Shown: piece after piece, positions 48,843 to 57,108 of the stretch
Numbering within the stretch: position 1 is the stretch's first letter
How the letters are laid out: each line of letters starts with the position of its first letter
Assembly: GCF_918741285.1 (NCBI RefSeq)
Contig: NZ_CAKKNC010000004.1
Location: forward strand, 124,001-188,000
DNA length: 64,000 bases
Direction: 5' to 3'
DNA from: Sphingobium sp. CECT 9361
Lineage (GTDB): Bacteria; Pseudomonadota; Alphaproteobacteria; Sphingomonadales; Sphingomonadaceae
Program-made: the position numbers and the translations under genes
Notes under the pieces: generated by a model
What the model was told of the DNA's origin: nothing
The model's input: the letters and a program-made list of their open reading frames with translations, nothing else
Databases searched by the model: none

Positions 48843-49679
48843 ATGAGTTTTGATAGAGGTCGCCGCGGGCGCGGCAAGGACAAGCGGGACGGTTTCGGCG
48901 ACGAGAATTTCGGCGGATACGCAGAACAGGGTGGCGGCCGTTTTGGCGGCGGCGGTGATCGCTTCGGCGGTGGCGGCGGCGGCTTTGGTGGCGGCGACCG
49001 TTTCGGCGGCGGCGGCGGCGGCGGTGATCGCTTCGGCGGTGGCGGCGGCTTCGGCGGCGGTGCTGGCGGCGGCGGCGGTTTCCGCGGCGGTGGCGCGGGT
49101 GCTGGCGGCGGCGGTCGCGGCATGCCTGCCCAGGTCGTTGGGGAAGGCACCGGCGTTGTAAAGTTCTTCAATGGACAAAAGGGCTTCGGCTTTGTCGTGC
49201 GTGACGATGGTGGCGAAGATGTGTTCGTTCACATCAGCGCAGTCGAGCAGGCCGGCCTGACAGGTCTGGCCGAAGGTCAGCCTTTGGGCTTCACCCTGGT
49301 CGATCGCGGCGGCAAGGTTTCGGCGACCGATCTGAAGATCGATGGCGAACCCCTTCCTGTGACCGATCGCGGCCCGCCGCGTGAAGCACGTGAACCACGC
49401 GCCGGCGGTTTCGGCGGTGGCGCCCCTGCAGGTGATCGCGGACCTCAGCGTCAGCTTACCGGCGAACGTTCGAGCGGCACGGTCAAGTTCTTCAACGCTA
49501 TGAAAGGCTTCGGCTTCATTCAGCGCGATGACGGTCAGCCCGATGCGTTTGTTCATATCAGCGCCGTTGAACGTGCTGGCATGGCATCGCTCAATGAAGG
49601 CGATCGTCTGGATTTCGAACTGGAAGTCGATCGTCGCGGCAAGTACGCGGCTGTGAACCTTCAGCCAAAGTCCGACTGA
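48843..49679 (+). CDS. Glycine-rich protein with two cold-shock domains
   Basis: 278 residues. A basic start (MSFDRGRRGRGKDKRDGF) leads to a glycine-rich region (about 20-95) built from repeats of GGGGDRFGG type with Phe and Arg. Cold-shock domain 1 spans about 98-165 (GVVKFFNGQKGFGFVVRDD; EDVFVHISAVE), and a Gly/Arg/Pro linker follows. Domain 2 spans about 208-275 (GTVKFFNAMKGFGFIQRDD; DAFVHISAVE). Both keep the RNP-type aromatic residues for single-stranded RNA or DNA binding. The whole resembles an RNA chaperone with an RGG-like disordered tail. A strong terminator follows. Confidence 0.9.
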   Translation: MSFDRGRRGRGKDKRDGFGDENFGGYAEQGGGRFGGGGDRFGGGGGGFGGGDRFGGGGGGGDRFGGGGGFGGGAGGGGGFRGGGAGAGGGGRGMPAQVVGEGTGVVKFFNGQKGFGFVVRDDGGEDVFVHISAVEQAGLTGLAEGQPLGFTLVDRGGKVSATDLKIDGEPLPVTDRGPPREAREPRAGGFGGGAPAGDRGPQRQLTGERSSGTVKFFNAMKGFGFIQRDDGQPDAFVHISAVERAGMASLNEGDRLDFELEVDRRGKYAAVNLQPKSD

Positions 49680-49714
49680 TAGAAATATCGTCGTTCCCAA
49701 CGGAACGAATATAC

Positions 49715-49758
49715 ACAAAAGGGCCGATGCACTTGATGGTGCATCGGCCCTTTTGTTT
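49715..49758. terminator. Strong intrinsic terminator after the cold-shock gene
   Basis: AAAAGGGCCGATGCAC and GTGCATCGGCCCTTTT form a perfect 16-base stem around TTGATG and end in TTTTGTTTT. It may serve the convergent dps gene as well. Confidence 0.93.
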
Positions 49759-49818
49759 TAGACTAATCAATATGCCGCCACCCGGTTTTCACGACCGGGC
49801 GACGGTATAGATTTGAAA

Positions 49819-50310
49819 TCAGCCCTTGCGGCTGGCTTCGAACAGGAACCATGCGCGTTCTTCGGCCTGATCGGTCCAGTCATCGATAATGCCCTCGGTT
49901 GCATTATCCTTGGCTTCGGTTGCCGCTTCCTTGGCAGCGCGCAGCGTTTCGACAAAATCCAGATTGTCCTGGCGCAGTTCAGCCAGCATGTCCTCGGCGC
50001 TTACGAAAGTCGCGTCATTGTCCTTGATCGTCTGATGACGGGAAATGTCGCCGATAGACCGCAGCGTGGTGTTCCCCGTCTTGCGGACACGTTCTGCAAT
50101 TGCATCGGTCGTGGCCAAAATCTGCGCAGCCTGATCGTCGAACATCAAGTGATAATCGCGAAAATGCGGGCCCGAGACATGCCAGTGGAAATTCTTCGTC
50201 TTCAGATACAGCGCGTAGCTGTCGGCGAGCACACCATTCAGTGCGTCGGCTACGGACTTCGTCGCGTTGCTTTTGAGATCCGTGGGGGTTTTGAGTTCGG
50301 CTGCTGTCAT
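49819..50310 (-). CDS. dps: Dps family ferritin-like protein
   Basis: 163 residues. Four-helix Dps fold with the intersubunit ferroxidase residues: His in YLKTKNFHWHVSGPHF, and Asp/Glu in HLMFDDQAAQILATTDAIAE. LNGVLADSYALYLKTKNFHW is the family N-terminal motif. Dps dodecamers oxidise iron with peroxide and protect DNA. The N-terminus is short with a few lysines, so DNA binding is uncertain. GGGAGAA stands upstream of the ATG. Confidence 0.94.
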   Translation of the reverse strand: MTAAELKTPTDLKSNATKSVADALNGVLADSYALYLKTKNFHWHVSGPHFRDYHLMFDDQAAQILATTDAIAERVRKTGNTTLRSIGDISRHQTIKDNDATFVSAEDMLAELRQDNLDFVETLRAAKEAATEAKDNATEGIIDDWTDQAEERAWFLFEASRKG

Positions 50311-50432
50311 GAATATTCTCCCGATCGAGCAAAAAAGGTTACGGACACATAATGATCGACTAGCGAATTAGTGCCACGGGATACCAACAAACTTTCGGAA
50401 AAAGAATCATCTAATGTGATCGTTCCAGCCGA

Positions 50433-50999
50433 TCAAAGCAGGGACGTAGCGGACAGTGCCATAACCGCGCCAATCGACATCAGAATGCTGCCGCCCATGC
50501 GGCGTATCCAGAGGAGTCCACCAGACGCGAGTATGGGTTTGCGCAGGAACACCGCCGGAGCGCAGGCGACGAATATCCCGATCGCTCCGCCAATGGCCGC
50601 CATGACGGGATCGCCTGTGCGTGTTGCCAAACCGAGAATTATGAACTGTGCGCCGTCGCCAAATCCCAGAATGAAGATGCCGGCAAATGCGGTCAATGCT
50701 GGCCCCGTGCGCCAGCTATCGAGTGTGTCGGGGTGTTTGGCTGCGATGAACAATCCTACCCCGCCCAGCACCAAAGCGAGCGCCAGGAATAAGGTCCGCG
50801 CATCGGACGCGATCATAGTGGAGATGAGCCAGCCGCCTGCCGCAGAAAGTGCGGCATTGGCCATCGCGCCAACGGCTATGCCGACAAGGACCGCGCTATC
50901 GCGCTGGAAGCGCTGTGCCAGGGCCAGCGACAACATCTGGTTGCCGCCGCCCATCTCGCATAGCGCGCATGCCAGAAGTGCTGACAGCAATGCATCCAT
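50433..50999 (-). CDS. Divergent TMEM165/GDT1 (UPF0016) family membrane protein
   Basis: 188 residues, about six membrane helices in two repeats. UPF0016 proteins are cation/proton exchangers for Mn2+ or Ca2+ with two E-x-G-D-(K/R)-(T/S) motifs that form the ion path. Here the first site reads CEMGGGNQ (Asp replaced by Gly) and the second GFGDGAQF (Glu replaced by Gly, basic residue lost). The overall two-repeat layout is kept, so I place it in the family with moderate confidence. Either transport differs or the protein has another role. It starts 12 bases after a small unrecognised gene. Confidence 0.65.
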   Translation of the reverse strand: MDALLSALLACALCEMGGGNQMLSLALAQRFQRDSAVLVGIAVGAMANAALSAAGGWLISTMIASDARTLFLALALVLGGVGLFIAAKHPDTLDSWRTGPALTAFAGIFILGFGDGAQFIILGLATRTGDPVMAAIGGAIGIFVACAPAVFLRKPILASGGLLWIRRMGGSILMSIGAVMALSATSLL

Positions 51000-51011
51000 A
51001 TCCGCTGGACG

Positions 51012-51329
51012 TCAGGCGCCCATGCGCAGGGACATCGCCGCCATATAGGCCGTGCTGACGTGCGGGCCGACCTCTTCGCAGGCCGCGGCATCGCGCATCA
51101 TATCAAGGTAGGATAGAACGATGGGACCGTGTCCATCCAGCGCCAGCGCCGATTCGAGCATGGACGCCAGGCGTTCGAGCGGTTCCATGCCATAGCTGCG
51201 GGCGACATGCCGGATGTGGTCGACTTCCTCGCACATATTGGTGAGGCGGATGTGCCCCCGTTGCGCCGCTATCGCGTCGATGCGATTGATTACGTCAGTC
51301 CGAATCATCGACATTGCATCATGCTTCAT
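51012..51329 (-). CDS. Small protein of unknown function
   Basis: 105 residues from the ATG at 51329 with GGGAGC upstream. Predicted all-helical and cytoplasmic: MIRTDVINRIDAIAAQRGHI, LTNMCEEVDHIRHVARSYGM, then EPLERLASMLESALALDGHG. Methionine- and histidine-rich. No family is recognised. It is followed by the GDT1-like gene after 12 bases, suggesting an operon. Confidence 0.65.
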   Translation of the reverse strand: MKHDAMSMIRTDVINRIDAIAAQRGHIRLTNMCEEVDHIRHVARSYGMEPLERLASMLESALALDGHGPIVLSYLDMMRDAAACEEVGPHVSTAYMAAMSLRMGA

Positions 51330-51552
51330 GGGTGCGGCTCCCTGTTTGCCTGTCCCTGTCACGATCATGCGCGCTCGATAGTTAATGGCCCGTAAAGTGC
51401 TGGCGGAAGCCGCAAGAAAACAGCCCGGCGCTTGACAGGAAGGCGAATCTGCCGCAATGGGCGGCGCTGAAACCGGGCGGCTGCGATGCCGCCTTTATTT
51501 TTCAACAGATTCGCGGGGGTAGATCCTCCGTCTTTTTTGCAAGGATACGGAT

Positions 51553-51720
51553 ATGGCGAAGCCAGCCACCGTCAAGATCAGACTCGTCAGCACGGCTGAC
51601 ACCGGCTTCTTCTACGTGACGAAGAAGAATCCGCGCACCAAGACGGAAAAGTTCAGCTTCCGCAAATATGATCCCGTCGTGCGCAAGCATGTCGAGTTCA
51701 AGGAAGCCAAGATCAAGTAA
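51553..51720 (+). CDS. rpmG: 50S ribosomal protein L33
   Basis: 55 residues. It reads [20 protein letters not shown] and continues [14 protein letters not shown], then [18 protein letters not shown]. It is the zinc-independent form with no cysteines. AAGGA is 7 bases before the ATG. A TTGACA at 51432-51437 may be part of its promoter, though no good -10 partner is visible. An intrinsic terminator follows. Confidence 0.97.
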   Translation: MAKPATVKIRLVSTADTGFFYVTKKNPRTKTEKFSFRKYDPVVRKHVEFKEAKIK

Positions 51721-51769
51721 GCCGCTGAGATCGAACCGTCCGGTTCGATCCAATGCGTTGCTTGCCTAC

Positions 51770-51806
51770 AAAGGCCCGCTCCGGATTTCGGCGCGGGCCT
51801 TTGTCG
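51770..51806. terminator. Bidirectional terminator between rpmG and divK
   Basis: AAAGGCCCGC and GCGGGCCTTT pair around a loop of about 13 bases, between the convergent genes. A separate perfect hairpin, GATCGAACCG/CGGTTCGATC at 51729-51750, lies just before it without a T-run. Confidence 0.8.
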
Positions 51807-51818
51807 TTGGGCGCATGT

Positions 51819-52193
51819 TCATGGTGCAGGCTGAAACAGTCCATTGACCACGTCCATGAACTTCATGACCGAAATGGGCTTTGAGACATAGGCTTGGGCC
51901 CCTGCAGCCCGGATCTTTTCTTCGTCGCCCTTCCCCGCATAGGCTGTCACCGCCATTACTGGCACATGCCTTAGCGCCGGGTCGGCCTTCAGCGCGATAA
52001 TAATGTCGATACCGCTGATGTGGGGCAGGTGAATGTCCATGATGACAAGCTCAGGCAAAAAAGCACGGGCCTGTACAAGCGCGTCACGCCCGTCACGCAC
52101 CGCCAGCGCGTCATGACCATGCGCGCGCAGCAGATCGCAGAAAAGTTTCAGATTGAGTTCGTTGTCCTCGACAACGAGCACGCGCTTTGCCAA
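51819..52193 (-). CDS. divK: Single-domain response regulator DivK
   Basis: 124 residues, a receiver domain only. It starts at TTG (52193) with GGAG 7 bases upstream, giving MAKRVLVVEDNELNLKLFCD. Phosphoacceptor Asp53 is in LVIMDIHLP, with the switch Thr in MAVTAYA and Lys in YVSKPIS. In Caulobacter DivK controls DivL-CckA and so CtrA activity. Here it lies alone, divergent from DUF3572. Its partner PleD, common downstream in Caulobacter, is not adjacent. Confidence 0.9.
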   Translation of the reverse strand: MAKRVLVVEDNELNLKLFCDLLRAHGHDALAVRDGRDALVQARAFLPELVIMDIHLPHISGIDIIIALKADPALRHVPVMAVTAYAGKGDEEKIRAAGAQAYVSKPISVMKFMDVVNGLFQPAP

Positions 52194-52256
52194 CAGAAGC
52201 TCCGGAAACTCATTGACCCACGGGACATCCCGTACCCCTCACGAGGCAGTACCTAA

Positions 52257-52541
52257 ATGCCCCCCAGCGACATGGAAAGCAAGAACAGCGCGCCCGACCC
52301 GCAAACGCTGGCTTTGCAGGCACTGGTGTGGATGCTGTCCGACACGCGGCGCGCCGATCGGCTGCTGGCAATTACCGGGCTGGACGCTGACGCGCTTCGG
52401 GCGGGGATTGGCGATCCGTTGATACTCAGCGCCGTTCTCGACCATCTGGCGAACTATGAGCCGGATCTCATCGCCTGTGCCGATGCGATAGACTGCAAAC
52501 CAACTGCCCTGATCCACGCGCATAAGGCACTGACCGCATGA
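52257..52541 (+). CDS. DUF3572 family protein
   Basis: 94 residues. The family pattern is LALQALVWMLSDTRRADRLL, then AITGLDADALRAG and HLANYEPDLIACADAIDCKP. This small helical domain is found almost only in alphaproteobacteria, usually beside divK, and its function is unknown. The stop overlaps the start of the next gene (ATGA). An ATG at codon 6 is an alternative start. Confidence 0.88.
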   Translation: MPPSDMESKNSAPDPQTLALQALVWMLSDTRRADRLLAITGLDADALRAGIGDPLILSAVLDHLANYEPDLIACADAIDCKPTALIHAHKALTA

Positions 52542-53176
52542 ACCGTCCCTTGATCGTTACCGACTGCGATGAGGTGCTGCTGCACATGGTCGTACCCTTC
52601 CGACACTGGCTTGACGAAGCGCACGGCGTGCATTTCGATATGCGAGGCCAGGAGTTTACGGACGCATTGCGACACAAGGACAGCGGCGATGTGCTGGAAC
52701 GCGAGTTGGTCTGGACATTGCTGAGTGCCTTTTTCGATACCGAAATGCACCGGCAGCAGCCGATCGCCGGTGCCGTCGATGCACTGGCCCGGCTGTCACA
52801 TGTTGCCGACATAGAGGTGTTGACGAATATTGGCGAACGCGCGCACGCCGGGCGTGTGGAGCAACTGCGCATGTTAGGGATCGAGCACCGGGTCCACTGG
52901 AACCAGGGCGGCAAAGGCGCTCCGCTCGCAAAGATAATCGAGCGCAAACAGCCAAGTGTAACCGTATTCATCGACGATCTGGGCGTTCATCATCAATCGG
53001 TTGCCAAACATGCACCGCAGGCATGGCGCCTCCATATGATTGGCGAACCCGAAATCGCCGGGCAGGTGCCTTCTGAACCTGCGGCTCATGCCCGTATCGA
53101 TCATTGGCCGGATGCCGAAGCATGGATCATGGATCGCTTTGCGCAAGGCGAGCACGCTGCGCCGTTCTCCGCTTGA
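52538..53176 (+). CDS. HAD family hydrolase
   Basis: 212 residues. HAD motif I is modified to VTDCDEVLL (Asp9, Asp11), motif II appears as VLTNIGE, and motif IV as VFIDDLGVHH. This pattern marks a small uncharacterised alphaproteobacterial HAD group linked with DUF3572. A phosphatase activity is expected from the two aspartates, but the substrate is unknown. It is translationally coupled to DUF3572 (ATGA) and followed after 31 bases by the RidA gene. Confidence 0.85.
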   Translation: MNRPLIVTDCDEVLLHMVVPFRHWLDEAHGVHFDMRGQEFTDALRHKDSGDVLERELVWTLLSAFFDTEMHRQQPIAGAVDALARLSHVADIEVLTNIGERAHAGRVEQLRMLGIEHRVHWNQGGKGAPLAKIIERKQPSVTVFIDDLGVHHQSVAKHAPQAWRLHMIGEPEIAGQVPSEPAAHARIDHWPDAEAWIMDRFAQGEHAAPFSA

Positions 53177-53207
53177 CCCTTTCCCTCACCACGATCAGAA
53201 GAGCGCA

Positions 53208-53669
53208 ATGAGCATTGAATCGCATATCGCCGAACTCGGCCACGTCCTGCCCCAGCCTGCGGCACCTATCGCATCCTATGTCGCAGCCGTTGAGGTCAAT
53301 GGCATGCTCCATATCTCCGGCCAGTTGCCATTCGATGGCGATGTCATCTTGACGGGACGTCTGGGTGATGATCGCGATATCGCCTTCGGGCAGAAAGCCG
53401 CCGAGAAGTGCGGCCTTATGCTGGTTGCGCAGATGAAGGCCGCGTTGGGATCGCTGGACCGCGTCGAGCGCGTCGTGAAGCTGGGTGCGTTTATCGCCAG
53501 CACGGACGATTTCACCGATCAGCCCGCTGTCGCCAATGGTGCATCGGACCTGATGGTCGCGATCTTCGGTGAAGCGGGACGCCATGCCCGTAGTGCAGTC
53601 GGCGTTCCTGTCCTGCCGCGCGGGGCTGCGGTGGAGATCGATGCAATCATCGCCGTCCGGCAAGGTTAA
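53208..53669 (+). CDS. RidA family protein
   Basis: 153 residues from the ATG at 53208. The YjgF/RidA fold is recognised by HISGQLPFDGDVILTGRLGD, then KCGLMLVAQMKAALGSLDRV and a C-terminal VPVLPRGAAVEIDAIIAV. RidA deaminates reactive enamines from PLP enzymes using a catalytic arginine. The usual Arg position here falls in the RGAAVEID segment with an altered context (G-A-A in place of P-x-x). It may therefore belong to a Rid subgroup with unproven activity. Confidence 0.88.
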   Translation: MSIESHIAELGHVLPQPAAPIASYVAAVEVNGMLHISGQLPFDGDVILTGRLGDDRDIAFGQKAAEKCGLMLVAQMKAALGSLDRVERVVKLGAFIASTDDFTDQPAVANGASDLMVAIFGEAGRHARSAVGVPVLPRGAAVEIDAIIAVRQG

Positions 53670-53723
53670 GCCGACGGGTGCAAACCAAGACTACGGTTTT
53701 CCGAAACCGGAAGCCGACACGTT

Positions 53724-54872
53724 ATGAATGATTCCACTCAGGACGCAGTGACCGTTCGCGTGGAGCCGGGCGGCGTTTGCGCGGTTATACCCGAACAATG
53801 GGACGCTTGCGCGGGCCCCGACAACCCCTTTGTCTCGCATGCTTTTCTCAGCATCATGGAGGAGTCCGGCAGCGTTGGCCCTGGAACGGGCTGGCAATCG
53901 CTACCCATGCTGATCGACGGTCCTGATGGGATGCTGGCAGCAGCCGCACCATGCTATGGCAAGACGCATAGCCAGGGCGAATATGTGTTCGATCATCAAT
54001 GGGCGGATGCCTGGCAGCGGGCAGGCGGAAGCTACTATCCCAAGATCCAGATCGCTTCGCCCTTTTCCCCCGTCCCCGGTCCCCGCCTGCTGCTGCGCGA
54101 TCCGACGATGGCCCCGGCATTGATCGGCGGCATCGAAATGCTGGTCGGGAACAACGATCTGTCCTCGGCGCATGCCACTTTTGTGGAGGAAAGCCAGGTT
54201 GCACTGTTCGAAGCGGCTGGCTGGCTGATTCGGGAGGACAGCCAATTCCATTTCACCAACCGAGGCTATGCAAGCTTCGATGAATTTCTGGTGGAATTGT
54301 CGAGCAGCAAGCGAAAGAACATTCGCAAGGAGCGTGCGAAGGCGGTCGAGGGGCTGGAGATATTCCATCTGACCGGGAGCGACCTGACGGAGAAGCACTG
54401 GGACATATTCTGGCGCTTCTATCAGGACACAGGCGCGCGCAAGTGGGGCACGCCGTATCTGACGCGGGTTGCGTTTTCGATGCTGGGGGAACGGATGGGC
54501 GACAAGATGTTGCTGATCCTGGCCTATCGCGCGGGCAAACCGATCGCCGGAGCGCTCAACCTGATCGGGAGCGACGCTTTGTTCGGTCGCTATTGGGGAT
54601 GCAGCGAGGACATACCCTTCCTGCATTTCGAGCTATGTTATTATCAGGCAATCGATGTTGCCATTGCGCTGAGGCTGAAGCGTGTGGAGGCCGGTGCGCA
54701 AGGCGGGCACAAGCTCGCGCGCGGCTATGCCCCGCAGCCGACCTGGTCGGCCCATTACATCGCGGACCCAGGCTTTCGCCGGGCAGTCGCCGGGTTTCTG
54801 ACGCAAGAGCGCGCCGCAGTAGTGCTTGACCGTGAATTTCTGGAAGAGCGTACGCCTTTCAAAAAGGCGTAA
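53724..54872 (+). CDS. Peptidogalycan/GNAT-type acyltransferase (PF04339)
   Basis: 382 residues. The family holds two tandem acyltransferase folds (COG3146). Landmarks: NPFVSHAFLSIMEESGSVGP, YVFDHQWADAWQRAGGSYYP, LSSSKRKNIRKERAKAVEGL, then FYQDTGARKWGTPYL and GAQGGHKLARGYAP. The name refers to FemAB-like peptidoglycan acyltransferases, but no substrate is proved. It closes the DUF3572-HAD-RidA run after 54 bases. A 9-base hairpin at 54851-54871 straddles the stop codon. Confidence 0.88.
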   Translation: MNDSTQDAVTVRVEPGGVCAVIPEQWDACAGPDNPFVSHAFLSIMEESGSVGPGTGWQSLPMLIDGPDGMLAAAAPCYGKTHSQGEYVFDHQWADAWQRAGGSYYPKIQIASPFSPVPGPRLLLRDPTMAPALIGGIEMLVGNNDLSSAHATFVEESQVALFEAAGWLIREDSQFHFTNRGYASFDEFLVELSSSKRKNIRKERAKAVEGLEIFHLTGSDLTEKHWDIFWRFYQDTGARKWGTPYLTRVAFSMLGERMGDKMLLILAYRAGKPIAGALNLIGSDALFGRYWGCSEDIPFLHFELCYYQAIDVAIALRLKRVEAGAQGGHKLARGYAPQPTWSAHYIADPGFRRAVAGFLTQERAAVVLDREFLEERTPFKKA

Positions 54873-54875
54873 AGT

Positions 54876-55172
54876 TCAGGCGGCAGCGCGGGTCGTAGCA
54901 GCGATCCATGCGCGGGCCTGCCGCTGTGCTTCGACGATTTCGCGCGCCGTCATTTCTTCAGCCACATCGGCACGAAGCGACTGCGCTTCTTCGATACCCG
55001 CCAGCGCGGCAAGATTGAACCACTTGTGAGCCTCGATATAGTCGATTTCGATGTCGCCGCTGCCGCTGCTGTACGCTATGCCCAGTTCATACAGCGCATG
55101 GCCATTGCCGCGCGCCGCATCGGCCAATCGGCTTTCCATCAGAAACCGCGCACTCGAAATACTGTTACCCAT
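54876..55172 (-). CDS. Sel1-like repeat protein
   Basis: 98 residues from the ATG at 55172 with AGAGGGG upstream. One clear Sel1/TPR motif is seen: ALYELGIAYSSGSGDIEIDY, followed by IEAHKWFNLAALAGIEEAQS. It ends in an Arg/Ala-rich helix. There is no signal peptide, so it is cytoplasmic; such short Sel1 proteins serve as binding scaffolds. Conserved in sphingomonads by my recollection. No partner is evident. Confidence 0.8.
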   Translation of the reverse strand: MGNSISSARFLMESRLADAARGNGHALYELGIAYSSGSGDIEIDYIEAHKWFNLAALAGIEEAQSLRADVAEEMTAREIVEAQRQARAWIAATTRAAA

Positions 55173-55310
55173 CTCACCGAACCCCTCTTGGACGGTCCCA
55201 CTATGGACTTCCGCAAATGGCAACTTGGCGAGTCGGTGATAATAAATGGTTAACGACGCGGTGGCCCGAAAATGAAATTATGTAGCGTTTTCATCGCAAG
55301 GCAGGGTTAA

Positions 55311-56162
55311 TCACGCTCGGAGGAGATCGACCGCAATATTATCGATCAGCCGTGTGGACCCAATGCGCGCCGCGCCAAGCAATCTGGCGGGACGATCCAG
55401 CACCTCCATCGGCTCCAGCGTCACGGCATCGCAAAGCTGTACGTAATCGACCGACCCGAAACCATGGCCAAGCAACAATGCCTGCGCTGCATGCAATGCA
55501 TCCCGGACGGGCATGCCCTTTTTCATCTGTCGGGCCGCTTCACCAAGAGCGCGCGGCAAGGCGAGCGCATCCCTGCGCTCCTGCTCGGTGAGATAAGCAT
55601 TGCGGCTGGACAGCGCCAGGCCGTCTTCGGCCCGTTGCGTCGGCATGCCGATGATCTGCACGTCCATATCGAGATCGAGAACCATCCTGCGGATGACGGC
55701 AAGCTGCTGATAATCCTTCTCGCCGAACACAGCGACATCGGGTCGCACCTGATTGAAGAGTTTTGAGACCACGGTGGCGACGCCATCGAAATGGCCCGGT
55801 CGGGCCGCGCCGTCCAGCCCTTCGCTGACGCCAGAGACGGAGACATTCGATGAATAACCCGACGGGTACATGGCGTCGACGGATGGTGCCCAGAGTATCG
55901 CCACGCCTGCATCGGCCAGCATCTTGCTGTCGCCCGCTTCGCGGCGGGGATAGGCCGCAAGATCCTCGTTAGGGCCAAATTGCTTTGGATTGACGAAGAT
56001 CGAGACGACGACATGCGCGGCCTGGCGCTTGGCTTCGTCGACCAACGCCATATGTCCGTCATGCAATGCCCCCATAGTAGGAACCAGCGCGACGGGCTTT
56101 CCATCAGCACGAAGGGTTGCAAGTGCGCCACGAAGGGCAGGAAGATCACGGAGGGTTTGCAC
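55311..56162 (-). CDS. panC: Pantothenate synthetase
   Basis: 283 residues from a GTG at 56162 with GGAG about 11 bases upstream; this start gives the family length and N-terminus (MQTLRDLPALRG). It joins pantoate and beta-alanine with ATP, the last step of vitamin B5 synthesis. Motifs: PTMGALHDGHMALV (ATP site), FVNPKQFGPNEDLAAYPR, GEKDYQQLAVIRRMV and LALSSRNAYLTEQER. It is divergent from mipZ with 115 bases between. Confidence 0.95.
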   Translation of the reverse strand: MQTLRDLPALRGALATLRADGKPVALVPTMGALHDGHMALVDEAKRQAAHVVVSIFVNPKQFGPNEDLAAYPRREAGDSKMLADAGVAILWAPSVDAMYPSGYSSNVSVSGVSEGLDGAARPGHFDGVATVVSKLFNQVRPDVAVFGEKDYQQLAVIRRMVLDLDMDVQIIGMPTQRAEDGLALSSRNAYLTEQERRDALALPRALGEAARQMKKGMPVRDALHAAQALLLGHGFGSVDYVQLCDAVTLEPMEVLDRPARLLGAARIGSTRLIDNIAVDLLRA

Positions 56163-56277
56163 GTGGCGGGAGGCTCCGATAAGGGCTGAACGATCCTTTT
56201 CCGCTAAGGCGTCAATGCCCGGCCGGTCAAGAATCAAACGATAATACCAACGATCAGAACAGGGAACTGCAGGTCCA

Positions 56278-57108
56278 ATGACCAGCCACAAGGCGCACAC
56301 CATCGTCTTTGCCAATGAAAAAGGCGGCACGGGCAAATCGACGACGGCGGTGCACGTCGCCGTAGCGCTGGCCACGCAGGGGCACCGAGTCGGGATGATC
56401 GATCTCGATCCCCGGCAGCGGACCGTCACGCGCTATATGGAGAATCGGGGCGACACAGCGAAGCGGCGCAACATCGTGCTGCCTGCGCCTGAATACGCCG
56501 TTTTCAAGGGCGACACGCTGGAGGCGCTGGCGGAGGAAGTGGCTGCCGTAGCGCAGGGCAAGGATTTCCTGATAGTCGACACACCCGGTCGTGACGATGT
56601 GTTCGCCCGTGCCATGGCATCGCAGGCGCATACGCTGGTAACGCCGATGAACGACAGCTTCGTCGATTTCGATCTGATCGGGCAAGTCGATGCCGAGACA
56701 TTCAAGGTCAAGCGCTTGTCCTTTTATTCCGAACTAATTTTCGAAGCGCGCAAAAGCCGTGCGAAAGCCGACGGGGTGTCGATCGACTGGGTCGTGTTGC
56801 GCAACCGCGTCCAGCATCACGACGCTCGCAACAAGAAGCGTGTGGGTGATGCGCTCACCGAGTTATCGCGACGTGTCGGCTTTCGTGTTATTCCCGGCCT
56901 CTCCGAGCGTGTGATCTATCGTGAGCTGTTTCCGTCAGGCCTGACCTTGCTGGACAAAGGGCATCTGGGCGAACTGGGCGTCAGCCACATCGCGGCGCGA
57001 CAGGAGCTGCGCGAAATGGTGGCCGGCCTGGCCTTGCCGTCGGTGGTGCATGAGCAGGAAGCCGCTTCCGCCGAAGCCCACAACCAAGAGCCGCTGGACG
57101 CTGCCTGA
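56278..57108 (+). CDS. mipZ: Cell division ATPase MipZ
   Basis: 276 residues. ParA/MinD superfamily with a deviant Walker A EKGGTGKST (14-22), DLDPRQRTVTRYMENR and DTPGRDD. MipZ forms a gradient from ParB at the poles and keeps FtsZ at midcell in alphaproteobacteria. The motif VLRNRVQHHDARNKKRV is characteristic of MipZ. Its stop overlaps the next start by one base (TGATG). No parB is near. Confidence 0.94.
   Translation: MTSHKAHTIVFANEKGGTGKSTTAVHVAVALATQGHRVGMIDLDPRQRTVTRYMENRGDTAKRRNIVLPAPEYAVFKGDTLEALAEEVAAVAQGKDFLIVDTPGRDDVFARAMASQAHTLVTPMNDSFVDFDLIGQVDAETFKVKRLSFYSELIFEARKSRAKADGVSIDWVVLRNRVQHHDARNKKRVGDALTELSRRVGFRVIPGLSERVIYRELFPSGLTLLDKGHLGELGVSHIAARQELREMVAGLALPSVVHEQEAASAEAHNQEPLDAA

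Noticed and set aside
48930..49120. Regular GGCGG-type repeats that could suggest a CRISPR array or satellite
   Set aside because: The repeats are codons of the glycine-rich tail of the cold-shock protein, with irregular spacing and no spacers.
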